A DNA stretch of 64,000 nt from JACCXJ01 sp050740695 (GTDB taxonomy: Bacteria; Pseudomonadota; Gammaproteobacteria; JACCXJ01), in the NCBI GenBank assembly GCA_050740695.1, contig JBOIDR010000002.1, positions 12,653 to 76,652 on the forward strand. Direction: 5' to 3'. Shown here piece after piece: positions 1-10,055 of the stretch. Under the pieces are notes generated by a model that made no database searches, was not told where the DNA came from, and was given only the letters and a program-made list of their open reading frames with translations. Each line of letters starts with the position of its first letter. Positions within the stretch are counted from its first letter, which is position 1. Made by a program: the position numbers and the translations under genes.

Positions 1-1194
1 GTGATCGGCGATGCCGTCGATGCCGTGGTCGATGAGGCCGATGGTGCGCTCGGGGCCGGTGATATGGCAACGGCCAAGGCCCGGCGTGACGCGGCCGCGA
101 AACTGGCCTCCACCTACCAGGTGCCGAGCCAGAGCATCGCGAAGCTGTCCGAGCGGATCACCGAGGCCGAACGTCTAGCCCGCGAGGCAGAGGACGAGGC
201 CGCGCGCCTTGCCCGCGAGACGCAAGAGAAGAAAGCGGCGCTGGTGGCCCGCGAAGCGAAAATCGAGGATCTGATCGAAAAGGCCACTCGGGCCATCGCC
301 CAGGACCGCTTGACGGCGCCCGCGAACGACAACGCCATGAAACACGTACGCGATCTGGTCAGCCTGGATCCGGGGAACGTAGAGGCGCAGGGCCTTGCTG
401 CCGGGGTGCGCGACCGTTACATTGCACTGGCCGACAAGGCCGTGGCCGATGCCCACTTCACAAAGGCTCGTGATCTCGAGCGCCAGGCGGGCGAGATCGC
501 CTCCGAGTTTCGCCTGAGTGCCGACCCGATCCGTGATCTCGCGGCCCGGATCGCGGCCGCCGAGGACAGCAATGCGAGCGCCGTGATCGAGTCGCGCGAA
601 AAAGCCGAGCGCGACAGGGCGGCAGAAGAAAGGCTGACGCAGCAGAAGGCTGAGGAGGCTCGGGCGGAACGCGACAGGCTGGAGCGAGAAAAGCTCGCCC
701 GGCAGAATGCGGAGCAGGGGGAGGCCCGCCGCCGCGAGCAGCAGCTCGCGGATCTACGCAAGAAGGCGAGGTCGGCGCTGGCCGGCAACCGGCTGACCCG
801 TCCCCGGGGTAACAACGCCGTGGAGCTTGCCGCCCAGATGCTTACCCTGGATAAAGGCCGCAACGAAGGCCTTCAGATCCTCCAAGAGGTGGTAGGCCGC
901 TATGTGGCGATGGGTGAGCTGGCCGTCGCCGGCGAGGATCTCGCGGTGGCGGACGATCATTATCGGGCCGCCGAGCGCGTCGTGAAGGATTACCGGTTGC
1001 CGGACGCGGAACTTCGTCGGCTGGATCGGCGTCTTACGGCCAAACGACAAGAGATCGCCGAAGTGGAACGGCGTGCGCGTGATAAGCGGACGCCGATCGT
1101 CTCGTCGCCGCCCGCGGAGGTTTCGCCCCCGGCGGATCCGCCGAAGAAAGCGGACGGGGGGAGGTCGAGAGTATTCGTGCCCCCTTCGTTCTAG
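1..1194 (+). CDS. Repeat/coiled-coil protein, 5' end outside window
   Basis: No enzyme family is recognised. The 397-residue reading frame is open from the first base and begins inside a repeat unit, so the true start probably lies upstream. Two repeat elements alternate: a DRLTAPANDNA / NRLTRPRGNNA motif (about residues 101 and 264), each followed by an L.LDPG-type segment, and a helical unit ending in L..L..RI..AE (about residues 20-55, 150-185, 315-350). Residues 185-255 are a highly charged Ala/Glu/Arg coiled coil. The protein ends in VFVPPSF, nearly the same tail as the next gene downstream, which marks the two as paralogues. The repeats look TPR-like, so a scaffolding or envelope role is possible but is only inference. 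Confidence 0.7.
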   Translation: MIGDAVDAVVDEADGALGAGDMATAKARRDAAAKLASTYQVPSQSIAKLSERITEAERLAREAEDEAARLARETQEKKAALVAREAKIEDLIEKATRAIAQDRLTAPANDNAMKHVRDLVSLDPGNVEAQGLAAGVRDRYIALADKAVADAHFTKARDLERQAGEIASEFRLSADPIRDLAARIAAAEDSNASAVIESREKAERDRAAEERLTQQKAEEARAERDRLEREKLARQNAEQGEARRREQQLADLRKKARSALAGNRLTRPRGNNAVELAAQMLTLDKGRNEGLQILQEVVGRYVAMGELAVAGEDLAVADDHYRAAERVVKDYRLPDAELRRLDRRLTAKRQEIAEVERRARDKRTPIVSSPPAEVSPPADPPKKADGGRSRVFVPPSF

Positions 1195-1337
1195 ATTATT
1201 ACAGAACTTCAAACTGTACGAGACGAATTCGACGATGTAGAAGTCCCTTCTCTCGCGGGGGGAGACAGGTTAGGATGAGGGAATTTCCAATGTGTTTCAA
1301 TAGATTCAGCTTGTTTCGAGGTCTCTGCATGACCATT

Positions 1338-2111
1338 ATGTCAATTAATGTCCGGCGCGGAATGCTCGCGTGGGTATTCGTGCTCGCGGCTTACCCGGGG
1401 CTCTCCGCGGGCGCCGAACAGAAGCGCCCGGCTCCATCCGCTCGCATTGCAGCGATTCTCGTCCAGGCGGAGCGCGCCCTGGCGGAGGATCGGCTCACCC
1501 TGCCCTCGGGCCATAATGCCGTCTCCTATGCCCAAAAGGTGCTGGACCTCGCGCCCGGCCACCCCGCAGCCCAAGGGATCCTTCGCGCCGTTGTCACACG
1601 CTACGGGCTCATCGCCGGTGCCGCTCTGGACCGGGCCGAGGCGCTGAGGCGTCAGGAACTAGCCAGGGCGCAGGCGTATCGATCGCGAGGGGAGGGCGTG
1701 GCGCATCGGTTCAATCTTAGCACGGTGCCCTTGAGTGCCGTCGCGGAGCGCATGGATGGCGTGAAGGCTCGTCCCCATGGGACGAGCGTGGTGGATAATT
1801 CAACGATCATTATCGGGCAACGCCAGCCCCCGGCGGACCGAGTGCTCGACCGACTGGTCGGCAAGTACCTATATGAGAGTGAGATCGCACTGGAGGGTGG
1901 CCGGGTGCACGATGCCCGGCGCTACTGGGAGGTCGCCGCTCAGATCGCGATGGATCACCGGGTTTCGAATCCGGGCCTCGACGGGCTCGAGCGCCGTGTC
2001 GCCGCGGCCGAGCAGGAACGGGACGAGGGCCGGGTCCGGGCGCGTGAGGACGCCCGCCTTTCTGCGCAGGGCCGGTTGCTCAAGGCCGTATTCATTCCGC
2101 CCAGCTTTTAG
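1338..2111 (+). CDS. Secreted paralogue of the upstream repeat protein
   Basis: This protein has an N-terminal signal peptide: a short basic start (MSINVRRG), a hydrophobic core (MLAWVFVLAAYPGLS) and a likely cleavage near AGA-EQ. The start at 1338 gives the most typical signal; ATG 1329 and an upstream start at 1275 are also in frame. The mature part carries one DRLTLPSGHNA motif followed by LDLAPGHPAA, then two helical units similar to those of the preceding gene, and ends in VFIPPSF. It lies 140 bp after its paralogue on the same strand. Export to the periplasm is likely from the signal; function is unknown. Confidence 0.65.
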   Translation: MSINVRRGMLAWVFVLAAYPGLSAGAEQKRPAPSARIAAILVQAERALAEDRLTLPSGHNAVSYAQKVLDLAPGHPAAQGILRAVVTRYGLIAGAALDRAEALRRQELARAQAYRSRGEGVAHRFNLSTVPLSAVAERMDGVKARPHGTSVVDNSTIIIGQRQPPADRVLDRLVGKYLYESEIALEGGRVHDARRYWEVAAQIAMDHRVSNPGLDGLERRVAAAEQERDEGRVRAREDARLSAQGRLLKAVFIPPSF

Positions 2112-2174
2112 CCCACATTTCTCACCACCACCGGCACTGCTGAGCGCCGGTCGCTCAGGAGCAGGGGATCACCG

Positions 2175-3164
2175 GTGAACCCGGTCCTCTTCAGGCGCCC
2201 GCGCCGCATGCGGGGCGACGCCTTTTCCCGCAGGCTCATGCGGGAGCACCGCCTCACTGCAGATGATCTCATCTGCCCCCTATTCGTCGTGGAAGGCGAG
2301 GGCAGGCGCGAGCCCATCGGCTCTATGCCCGGGATCGAGCGCCTGAGCCTCGATCTCCTGCTGGCGGAGGCCCAAGAACTCGCACATCTCGGCATACCGG
2401 CCCTGGCCCTGTTCCCCGTGCCCAAGCCCGAGGCGAAGAGCGCCGACGGCCGGGAGGCCTGCAACCCCGAGGGTCTCGTACAGCGCGCGGTGCGGGCCTT
2501 GAAGGCCACCGTGCCCGGTCTCGGCGTCATCACCGATGTCGCCCTCGACTCTTACACCACCCACGGCCAGGACGGGCTCATCAACGACCAGGGTTACGTC
2601 GTGAACGATGCCACCGTGGAGGTCCTGGCCCAACAGGCGCTCTCGCATGCGCGCGCGGGGGCCGATGTGGTCGCACCCTCGGACATGATGGACGGGCGCG
2701 TCCGGGCGATCCGTCGGGTCCTGGAGGGCGAGGGTCATGTGAACACCCGGATCCTGGCTTATTCGGCGAAATATGCCTCCGGTCTTTACGCTCCGTTCCG
2801 GGATGCCGTGGGATCGCGGGACGCTCTCGGCGGTGGTGACAAGCTGAGCTACCAGATGGACCCGGCCAACAGTGACGAGGCGCTCCGCGAGGTCGCCCTG
2901 GATATCGCCGAGGGCGCCGACATGGTGATGGTGAAGCCGGGGCTCCCGTATCTCGACATCGTCTATCGCGTTAAACGCCGTTTCGGTGTGCCGACCCTGG
3001 TCTATCAGGTCAGCGGCGAGTACGCCATGATCGTCGCGGCGGCCGAGAACGGCTGGCTCGACGAGCGTGCCGTGGTCCTGGAGTACTTACTTGCCTGCAA
3101 GCGAGCGGGTGCGGATGCGGTCCTGACCTATTTCGCCAAGAAGGCGGCGCAGTGGATGGCCTGA
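2175..3164 (+). CDS. hemB: Delta-aminolevulinic acid dehydratase (porphobilinogen synthase)
   Basis: HemB condenses two 5-aminolevulinate molecules to porphobilinogen, the second committed step of tetrapyrrole synthesis, in the cytoplasm. Both Schiff-base lysines are visible, in the YSAKYAS segment and in MVMVKPGLPYLD. Where zinc enzymes have a cysteine cluster, this one reads DVALDSYTTHG, so it belongs to the cysteine-free, magnesium-type group. Length (329 aa) is normal. The start chosen is GTG, preceded by a good purine-rich ribosome site (caggagcagggg); ATG at 2208 would cut conserved N-terminal arm residues. The downstream gene ntrC is convergent, with its stop 43 bp away. Confidence 0.96.
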   Translation: MNPVLFRRPRRMRGDAFSRRLMREHRLTADDLICPLFVVEGEGRREPIGSMPGIERLSLDLLLAEAQELAHLGIPALALFPVPKPEAKSADGREACNPEGLVQRAVRALKATVPGLGVITDVALDSYTTHGQDGLINDQGYVVNDATVEVLAQQALSHARAGADVVAPSDMMDGRVRAIRRVLEGEGHVNTRILAYSAKYASGLYAPFRDAVGSRDALGGGDKLSYQMDPANSDEALREVALDIAEGADMVMVKPGLPYLDIVYRVKRRFGVPTLVYQVSGEYAMIVAAAENGWLDERAVVLEYLLACKRAGADAVLTYFAKKAAQWMA

Positions 3165-3206
3165 GAGGTTGTGAAAAACCGTCGCGAGCGACTGCACGGG
3201 CGTGGG

Positions 3207-4616
<1,410 letters not shown>

Positions 4617-4630
4617 GATTTCGAGCCATA

Positions 4631-5674
4631 TCAGAGAGTGGGCAGGCGGACCGTGAAGCGTGTCTCGCCCGGTTTGGAGGTGAATTCGATGAGCCCTCCG
4701 TGGCCGTAGATGAGGGCCTGGGCGATCGAGAGTCCGAGGCCGGTGCCGCCGACCCGGCCGCTGACCATGGGGTAGAAGATATCGTCGCGGACTTCCGCGG
4801 GAACGCCCGGCCCATCGTCGATGATGTCGATGCGGATCACCGTCCGGTAGCGGTTGACGCCGATGGTGACCTGGCGATCGGCGCGCGTCCTCAACAGCAC
4901 CTTTCCAATCCCGCACAGGGCCTGCCCGGCGTTGCGCACCACATTGAGGAAGGCCTGGATCAACTGGTCGCGGTCAGCGAGCAGCGCCGGCAGGCTCGGA
5001 TCGTAGTCCCGCTCCACCGTCAAGGTGGGCGGACCCTCGGCGCTCACCAAGGTGCGCACGTGCTCCAGGACCTCGTGGATGTTGATGGTGCGTTTGTGCG
5101 GACGGTAGTTCGGCACCAGCATGCGGTCCACGAGACCGCGCAGCCGGTCCACCTCGTCGACGATGAGGCGGGTGTACTCGGCGTATTCGGGCAGCTCGCT
5201 TTCGAGCAGTTGTGCCGCTCCGCGGATCCCGCCCAGCGGGTTCTTGACCTCATGGGCCATGCCCTTGAGCATGGTGCGAATGGCGTTCTGCTGGTTGGCC
5301 ACGGCCTCGTCGCGCAGCACGCGACGGTAACGATCGGCATTGCTCATCTCGACCAGGATGTGCGATACCCGGGTGCCCTGGAACAGCGGGGCGGCCGTGA
5401 AATCGAGTGAGATCCTCGTGCCCCAGGGGGTCGTAAGGTCCACACCCCATTCGGTCACCGCCTGTCCACTGGCCTGCACGCGTTCCAGGGCAGTGGCGAG
5501 CGCGGTGTCCCGAAACAGTTCGTCGGGGGCACGCCCGAGCACCTTGCGCGCGCTCGCCGACAAGAGATGCTCGCCGGCGGCGTTGATGAGCGTTAGTCTG
5601 GCCTCGTGATCGAACAGCAGCACGGCGGTGCAGAGATTATCGACCAACCAGCCCGCCTGAGCGTGCTCGATCAT
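4631..5674 (-). CDS. ntrB: Nitrogen regulation sensor histidine kinase NtrB (GlnL)
   Basis: NtrB phosphorylates or dephosphorylates NtrC in response to the PII protein. The 347-residue sequence lacks transmembrane segments, as expected for this cytoplasmic kinase. It has a PAS domain (residues 5-115), a dimerisation/H-box region with His141 in GMAHEVKNPLGG, and a catalytic ATPase domain with N-box (NVVRNAGQAL), G1 (DDGPGVP) and G2 (GGTGLGLSIAQALI) motifs. It is the first gene of an ntrB-ntrC operon; no glnA is present upstream in this window. A perfect NtrC-type half-site pair lies just upstream. Confidence 0.96.
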   Translation of the reverse strand: MIEHAQAGWLVDNLCTAVLLFDHEARLTLINAAGEHLLSASARKVLGRAPDELFRDTALATALERVQASGQAVTEWGVDLTTPWGTRISLDFTAAPLFQGTRVSHILVEMSNADRYRRVLRDEAVANQQNAIRTMLKGMAHEVKNPLGGIRGAAQLLESELPEYAEYTRLIVDEVDRLRGLVDRMLVPNYRPHKRTINIHEVLEHVRTLVSAEGPPTLTVERDYDPSLPALLADRDQLIQAFLNVVRNAGQALCGIGKVLLRTRADRQVTIGVNRYRTVIRIDIIDDGPGVPAEVRDDIFYPMVSGRVGGTGLGLSIAQALIYGHGGLIEFTSKPGETRFTVRLPTL

Positions 5675-5692
5675 ACCCCCTCTCCCTACAAA

Positions 5693-5707
5693 GCACCACG
5701 CCGGTGC
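5693..5707. promoter_or_regulatory. Putative NtrC binding site upstream of ntrBC
   Basis: GCACC-N5-GGTGC forms a perfect 5+5 palindrome matching the core of the known NtrC site (TGCACC-N5-GGTGCA). It ends 18 bp upstream of the ntrB start codon, a position suited to autorepression as known for the glnL promoter of enterics. The second arm also pairs with a further GCACC ten bases on, making an overlapping hairpin. Confidence 0.55.
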
Positions 5708-5886
5708 GTGGCCTTACGCACCATGATGCTCGCCTCTAGGATTAGATAGAGTACCAAATCGTGGGGTTACGTTGGCCCGGGCGGCTCATGCCGGTGCGGC
5801 GTTAACGTGTAGGCGGCAAAATCCACACCACGCGATGGGAGTGTGCCCCACCACGACGCCGGTTGGGACCGGATTAAAGCGTTCGG

Positions 5887-6480
5887 TTACGGCATGCCGG
5901 GGGCGCCAGGCGGCACTGCCGGGGTTGCGGGAGGCGCCCCAGGGGGTGCTGCCGGGGCTCCTGGGGCTACGGAGATGCGCTTCATGTGGAAGACCGAGGG
6001 CGGTGATTCACCCAGCACCTTGCCATCCGCATCCACGATGCGCGCCTGCAGAGTGTAGGTATTGCGATCGAGGTTGGTCACCGTGAAGCTGGTGGCGGCG
6101 ATCGGCTCACCCAGTGCTTGCCCGTTGAGCAAAACCACAAGCTTGTGGCCCAGCGTGCCCTGCAGCGCCGGCGCCACAGCGACCTCGATGGACACGTTGC
6201 CGGAGTTGTCCCACACCGTGCCGTCATTGGGCGGGTTGGCGACCGCGATCTTGTCGTATCCTGCGAAGCGAGGCGCAGCCGGGTCCGAGGGCGCCGGATC
6301 ACCGGCCGGTGTGGGTGCCGGTGCCGGGGCGGCCGGCGCCTTGGGGATCCGGATCACCTGTGCATTCGGTCGGGGCCGATCGGAATACTGGGTGTTGCCG
6401 TCGGGATCGACCCATCGGTAGACCTCCGCGGCGGGCGAGACCGCGCTCCAAAGCCCTAGACACAAGACCAGCCAATGCAC
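5887..6480 (-). CDS. DUF4124 domain periplasmic protein
   Basis: The N-terminus is a signal peptide (VHWLVLCLGLWSAVSPAAE, GTG start at 6480) followed directly by the DUF4124 hallmark VYRWVDPDGNTQYSDRPRP. A proline/alanine-rich linker leads to a C-terminal beta-rich domain of about 100 residues (from FAGYDKIAV to FHMKRISV) and a Pro/Gly/Ala-rich tail. DUF4124 proteins are common in gammaproteobacteria and their function is unknown. The 197-aa form is preferred because the signal peptide begins at the GTG; a longer in-frame version reaching 6606 would bury it. Confidence 0.7.
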   Translation of the reverse strand: MHWLVLCLGLWSAVSPAAEVYRWVDPDGNTQYSDRPRPNAQVIRIPKAPAAPAPAPTPAGDPAPSDPAAPRFAGYDKIAVANPPNDGTVWDNSGNVSIEVAVAPALQGTLGHKLVVLLNGQALGEPIAATSFTVTNLDRNTYTLQARIVDADGKVLGESPPSVFHMKRISVAPGAPAAPPGAPPATPAVPPGAPGMP

Positions 6481-6675
6481 GCAGGGAGCATAGACAAGCG
6501 CGCGGCGCGGGGCAAGGCTCGCCCCGGCGTGGTGGGCGCCCGTTGCCGGCCCCCCCGTGCCGCGGAAGGCTCGCATCGGAGAGGTGTGCGCACCGATGAT
6601 GTGCATTGGCGGTCCGCGCGCACCATCCTTGCCGTGATGGTCCTTGCCGTGATAGCCAGAGGCGCTGGCCGACGC

Positions 6676-7923
6676 CTAGGCTCGCGGGATCACCTCTCCG
6701 CTCATGAGGTCCTGTACGGTTCCGCGGTGGCCGACCAGATGGATGCGCGCGCCGTCCACCAGGACCTCGGCGGCGCGCGGCCTTGTGTTATAGGTCGAGC
6801 TCATGGAGGAGCCATAAGCCCCCGCGGTACAGACGGCCAGGACATCGCCGGAGGAGAGGTTCAGAGCGCGCCCCGAGCCGAGAAAGTCGCCCGATTCACA
6901 CACCGGCCCGGCGATCTCATAGCGGCGCTCGGGACCCGGGCGGCGTTCGACCGGTACGATGTCGTGCCAGGCGTCGTAGAGCGCGGGCCTCACCAGATCG
7001 TTCATGGCGGCATCGACGATGGCGAAATGCTTCTCTTCCACGTCCTTCAGGTATTCGACGCGCGTCAGGAGCACGCCGTTCGGCCCCACGACCGCGCGTC
7101 CCGGCTCGGTGATGACCGAGAGCGGCGTGCCGCCCAGGCGGCTGAGGACGGCGTGCGCGTAGGCCGCGGGTGTCGGCGGCGATTCCTCGCGGTAGCGGAT
7201 GCCGAGCCCACCGCCGATATCGATATGCCTCAATGCGATGCCTCGTGCATCGAGCCGTGCCACGAGGCCGAGGATCTGGTCCAGGGCCTCGAGCACGGGA
7301 TCGAGGCGGGTGAGCTGCGAGCCGATGTGCACGGCGATCCCGCGCACCTCCATATACGCCAGGTCCATGGCTTCTGCATACACGGCCTCGGCCTCCCGCG
7401 CCGGGATGCCGAACTTGTTGGCGTTGGTGCCGGTGGCGATGTAGGGGTGGGTCTTCGCATCGACATCGGGGTTGACGCGGATCGCCACCGGTGCGCGCAC
7501 GCCGAGGGGAGACGCGATCTGATGGAGGCGCCTCAGCTCCGGCAGGGATTCGATGTTGAAGCAATGGATCCCGACTTCCAGGGCGCGCAGCATTTCATCA
7601 GCGCGCTTGCCGACCCCCGAAAACACGACCTTTCCCGGGTCTCCCCCGGCACTGAGGACGCGCTCGAGCTCACCCCCCGAGACAATATCGAAACCAGAGC
7701 CCAGGCGCGCCAGGAGGTTCAGGACGGCGAGGTTGCCGTTGGCCTTGACGGCATAACAGACGAGATGCGGATGGCTGCCGAAGGCGCTGTCGAAGGCGCG
7801 CCAGGCGCCCTCGATCCCGCTCCGCGAATAGACGTAACACGGGGTCCCAAACTCCTCGGCAATGGCCGTGAGCGCTACCCCTTCGACGTAGAGCACGCCG
7901 TTACGGTAAGAGAAGGGTTTCAT
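6676..7923 (-). CDS. lysA: Diaminopimelate decarboxylase
   Basis: LysA decarboxylates meso-diaminopimelate to L-lysine, the last step of lysine synthesis. The 415-aa protein has the PLP lysine in CYAVKANGN, the HIGSQ segment, the glycine-rich phosphate loop GGGLGIRY, the EPGRA motif and the substrate/PLP-contacting CESGDFLG and Y in AGAYGSSM. The start at 7923 (MKPFSYRNGVLYVEG) is the family-typical N-terminus. Its first 23 bases overlap the 3' end of lptM, the usual lptM-lysA arrangement in gammaproteobacteria and a sign of translational coupling. Confidence 0.96.
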   Translation of the reverse strand: MKPFSYRNGVLYVEGVALTAIAEEFGTPCYVYSRSGIEGAWRAFDSAFGSHPHLVCYAVKANGNLAVLNLLARLGSGFDIVSGGELERVLSAGGDPGKVVFSGVGKRADEMLRALEVGIHCFNIESLPELRRLHQIASPLGVRAPVAIRVNPDVDAKTHPYIATGTNANKFGIPAREAEAVYAEAMDLAYMEVRGIAVHIGSQLTRLDPVLEALDQILGLVARLDARGIALRHIDIGGGLGIRYREESPPTPAAYAHAVLSRLGGTPLSVITEPGRAVVGPNGVLLTRVEYLKDVEEKHFAIVDAAMNDLVRPALYDAWHDIVPVERRPGPERRYEIAGPVCESGDFLGSGRALNLSSGDVLAVCTAGAYGSSMSSTYNTRPRAAEVLVDGARIHLVGHRGTVQDLMSGEVIPRA

Positions 7924-8092
7924 CCGAGGTGAGGCGTGACTCGGGTTTCTTCTCGCGATACAGGCCGCCCTTCTGGCCGCAGGCCACGAGGGAGGAGAGG
8001 AGCAACAGGCCGATGATGAAACGCCGGGCGGGCCCACCGTCGGTCCACCGGATGCGCGCGGGACGAGGGGTGGTGTCACGAGGTGTCCGCAT
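7901..8092 (-). CDS. lptM: LPS translocon maturation chaperone LptM (YifL-type lipoprotein)
   Basis: This 63-residue lipoprotein has a basic N-terminus, a hydrophobic stretch (FIIGLLLLSSLVA) and a lipobox ending in ACGQKGGLY, the signature of the YifL/LptM family. In E. coli LptM sits in the outer membrane and helps assemble the LptD-LptE translocon. The gene precedes and overlaps lysA, as in many gammaproteobacteria. The ATG at 8092 is preferred; the roughly 30-residue N-terminal region before the hydrophobic core is longer than usual, so a shorter start cannot be excluded. Confidence 0.8.
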   Translation of the reverse strand: MRTPRDTTPRPARIRWTDGGPARRFIIGLLLLSSLVACGQKGGLYREKKPESRLTSDETLLLP

Positions 8093-8337
8093 GGGCAGAG
8101 GATACCAAAGTCCCGGGCCTCGAGTCGTATTGCCTGCATTCGCCAGATGGAGGACCTCTACTGCGCCCGGGCATATCAAGGGCGTGCGCAGGCACTGTGA
8201 CTTCCTCTTCGGGCGCTAATACTAGATACTTACATTGCAACGTTGACCACAGGGGTGAGGGTGAGGGTTGGGCGTCGGATAGGCCTGAGAGACTCAACCC
8301 TGCTCCCCTTCCCTACCCCTTCCAGTTTGTAGCCCTG

Positions 8338-9003
8338 ATGTCTGCAGCGCACATCGTCGGACTCCTCTCCGTCTTTATGGCGGGGGGTTGCGCCGGGCTG
8401 GAGCGCGTGCCGCCGGGCGAGCCGCCCCAGATCGGCGTGACGCGGGGCGCGTCCGCCGCGCCCGAGCCGCTGGCGCCTCCGGCCCAACCGATGAAAGATA
8501 AGGGTTCGATGCCCGAGCCTCCCGAGGCCAGCGCCACGGAGAGGAGGACCGTTGCGCCGTCCGTGACCCCTTGCACGGCTCAGCGCGCCGCCAAAGCCGC
8601 CTCGCCGGCCGCCGAGACCCCGGCAAGGCTCGTCGCGCCACCCGTGGCGACCGAGAGAGGATTCGAGAAGGAGAGCGCCGCACCGGTCCCTGTGAAACAG
8701 GCGCCGCCGCCGCTGGATCTGAAATCTCTCGAGACGCGACTCAAGGAGACCGATGCCATCGGCGTGTTCACCAAGCTCGCGCTCAAGAATCAGGTCGATG
8801 ACCTGCTCGACAAATTCAGGGCGTTTTACCAAGGACGGCTCGAGACCACCCTCGCCGAGCTTCGGCAACCGTACGATCTGGTACTCCTCAAGGTGCTCGC
8901 TCTTCTGCAGGATACCGATCCGCCGCTGGCCGCTGCGATCGTGGCGTCGCGTGAAGCGATCTGGGGCATCCTTGCGGATCCAACCAAATTTGCAACCCTC
9001 TGA
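8338..9003 (+). CDS. Putative lipoprotein, Pro/Ala-rich
   Basis: The protein is unrecognised. Starting at ATG 8338 it has a short hydrophobic leader and a lipobox-like FMAGGC (Cys18). Then comes a long, low-complexity Pro/Ala/Glu linker (about residues 20-120) and a predicted helical C-terminal domain of about 100 residues (SLETRLKETDAIGVFTKLAL onward). The pattern is a lipid anchor, a disordered spacer and a small helical domain. It is probably cotranscribed with the small secreted protein 21 bp downstream. The reading frame extends upstream to 8083 but no leader is seen there. Confidence 0.6.
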   Translation: MSAAHIVGLLSVFMAGGCAGLERVPPGEPPQIGVTRGASAAPEPLAPPAQPMKDKGSMPEPPEASATERRTVAPSVTPCTAQRAAKAASPAAETPARLVAPPVATERGFEKESAAPVPVKQAPPPLDLKSLETRLKETDAIGVFTKLALKNQVDDLLDKFRAFYQGRLETTLAELRQPYDLVLLKVLALLQDTDPPLAAAIVASREAIWGILADPTKFATL

Positions 9004-9024
9004 TCTGCCGGCAGGAGAAGTACT

Positions 9025-9279
9025 GTGAGCAAACGCATTGAGACTTGGGCCCTGATCCTGGTGATGTCGACGCTCCTCGCCGCACCGTCGCGCGCTGCGG
9101 ATGACGTATCGGTCCTGAAGGATCTGACGGCCGTGATCGCGCTCCTCGGCTTGCCATGTGGTCAGGTCGTCAAGACCACACGGCTGAAGGACAACGACCA
9201 CCTCGCGACGTGCAAGGACAAGAACCGTTACCGGGTATTTGTGAACTCCAAGGGCCGGGTCGTCGCGCAGAAACAATAG
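9025..9279 (+). CDS. Small secreted protein of unknown function
   Basis: The 84-residue protein starts at GTG with a strong ribosome site (gcaggagaag) 4 bases upstream. It has a clear Sec signal peptide (SKRIETWALILVMSTLLAAPSRA-AD). The mature part of about 60 residues contains two cysteines (GLPCGQVV and ATCKDKNRYR) that could form one disulfide, and a YRVFVNSKGRVV ending typical of small beta-rich periplasmic domains. It follows the putative lipoprotein on the same strand. Confidence 0.6.
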   Translation: MSKRIETWALILVMSTLLAAPSRAADDVSVLKDLTAVIALLGLPCGQVVKTTRLKDNDHLATCKDKNRYRVFVNSKGRVVAQKQ

Positions 9280-9721
9280 GGCGGTTGTGCCTGGCGAAAT
9301 CTCACCACGCGTCTGGCGCGCTATCGTCGACGCGGGTGAAGGAGGTGCGTCGATGCAACGGTCGCCGGGGCCGCGACCGGCTAAACGAATGGGTCATGAG
9401 CTGCAGGTCGACGGCCGCGCGTACCTGTCGAACGCCATCCTGGCTGATCTCCCTTATCCGTCATGCAAGCCGCACGGCGGATGAGTTACTAGCCAAAGAC
9501 ATTTGAAATTCGTCGTCCCTTCCCCCTGGAGTACGGGCCCGACGCGATCGGCTTGGCGCTGCAAGAGGACAACTGAATCTGTGCACGATGTTCAACTAAC
9601 CAGGTAAGTCTCGATTGATTTGTCATGAACAACCTCCTTTGAAAGAGCCGACCCTTGTTTGTTGTGACGCCCAACGTGGCTGGTAAGCGGCGTACCGTAG
9701 GCATGTCCGCTTGACCTGCGG

Positions 9722-10050
9722 GTGTACGCCCAACATGGGCCGCACTTATGGGGCGAAAGTCCCCGGTAGGAGTACCGGTAATGTCCTCTTGTAGGACAAA
9801 GGTAACTACGAGGCGAAAACAAGGGTAATCCCGCGAGAGGTGGTCTGAAGGAAGCCCGAGCGCAAAAGTGCGAGCCGACGACAAAATCGCCGGAAGCGAT
9901 TTTGAAGCGCTCTGTCGAGGGTCCGCATTGTCACGGTGTTTCTCGTTGCAAGAGCGCGACAGTATGCCGTGTACTGACTCCAGAGTTGGAAGTCGTAGAA
10001 CGACGGCTTACTGCACTCATAGGGTGAATCAGGCGCGGCCGGGTGGTGGG
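9722..10050 (+). mobile_element. Group II intron 5' fragment (domain I), truncated
   Basis: The stretch starts GTGTACGCCC and carries the conserved blocks of bacterial chloroplast-like group II introns in the right order: CATGGGC, TTATGGGGCGAAAGTCCCC, GGTAGGAGTACCGG, AACAAGGGTAATCCCGCGAG and the very characteristic GGTGGTCTGAAGGAAGCC. These belong to domain I. No reverse transcriptase or catalytic domain V follows; the fragment stops at the neuB-like gene end. The rest of 9280-10055 holds no gene that can be supported. Confidence 0.75.
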
Positions 10051-10055
10051 TTTTA

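Noticed and set aside
9660..9720. Sequence before the group II intron fragment as a coding exon
   Set aside because: Frames around 9490-9720 give no conserved product on either strand, so the target gene of the intron cannot be named.
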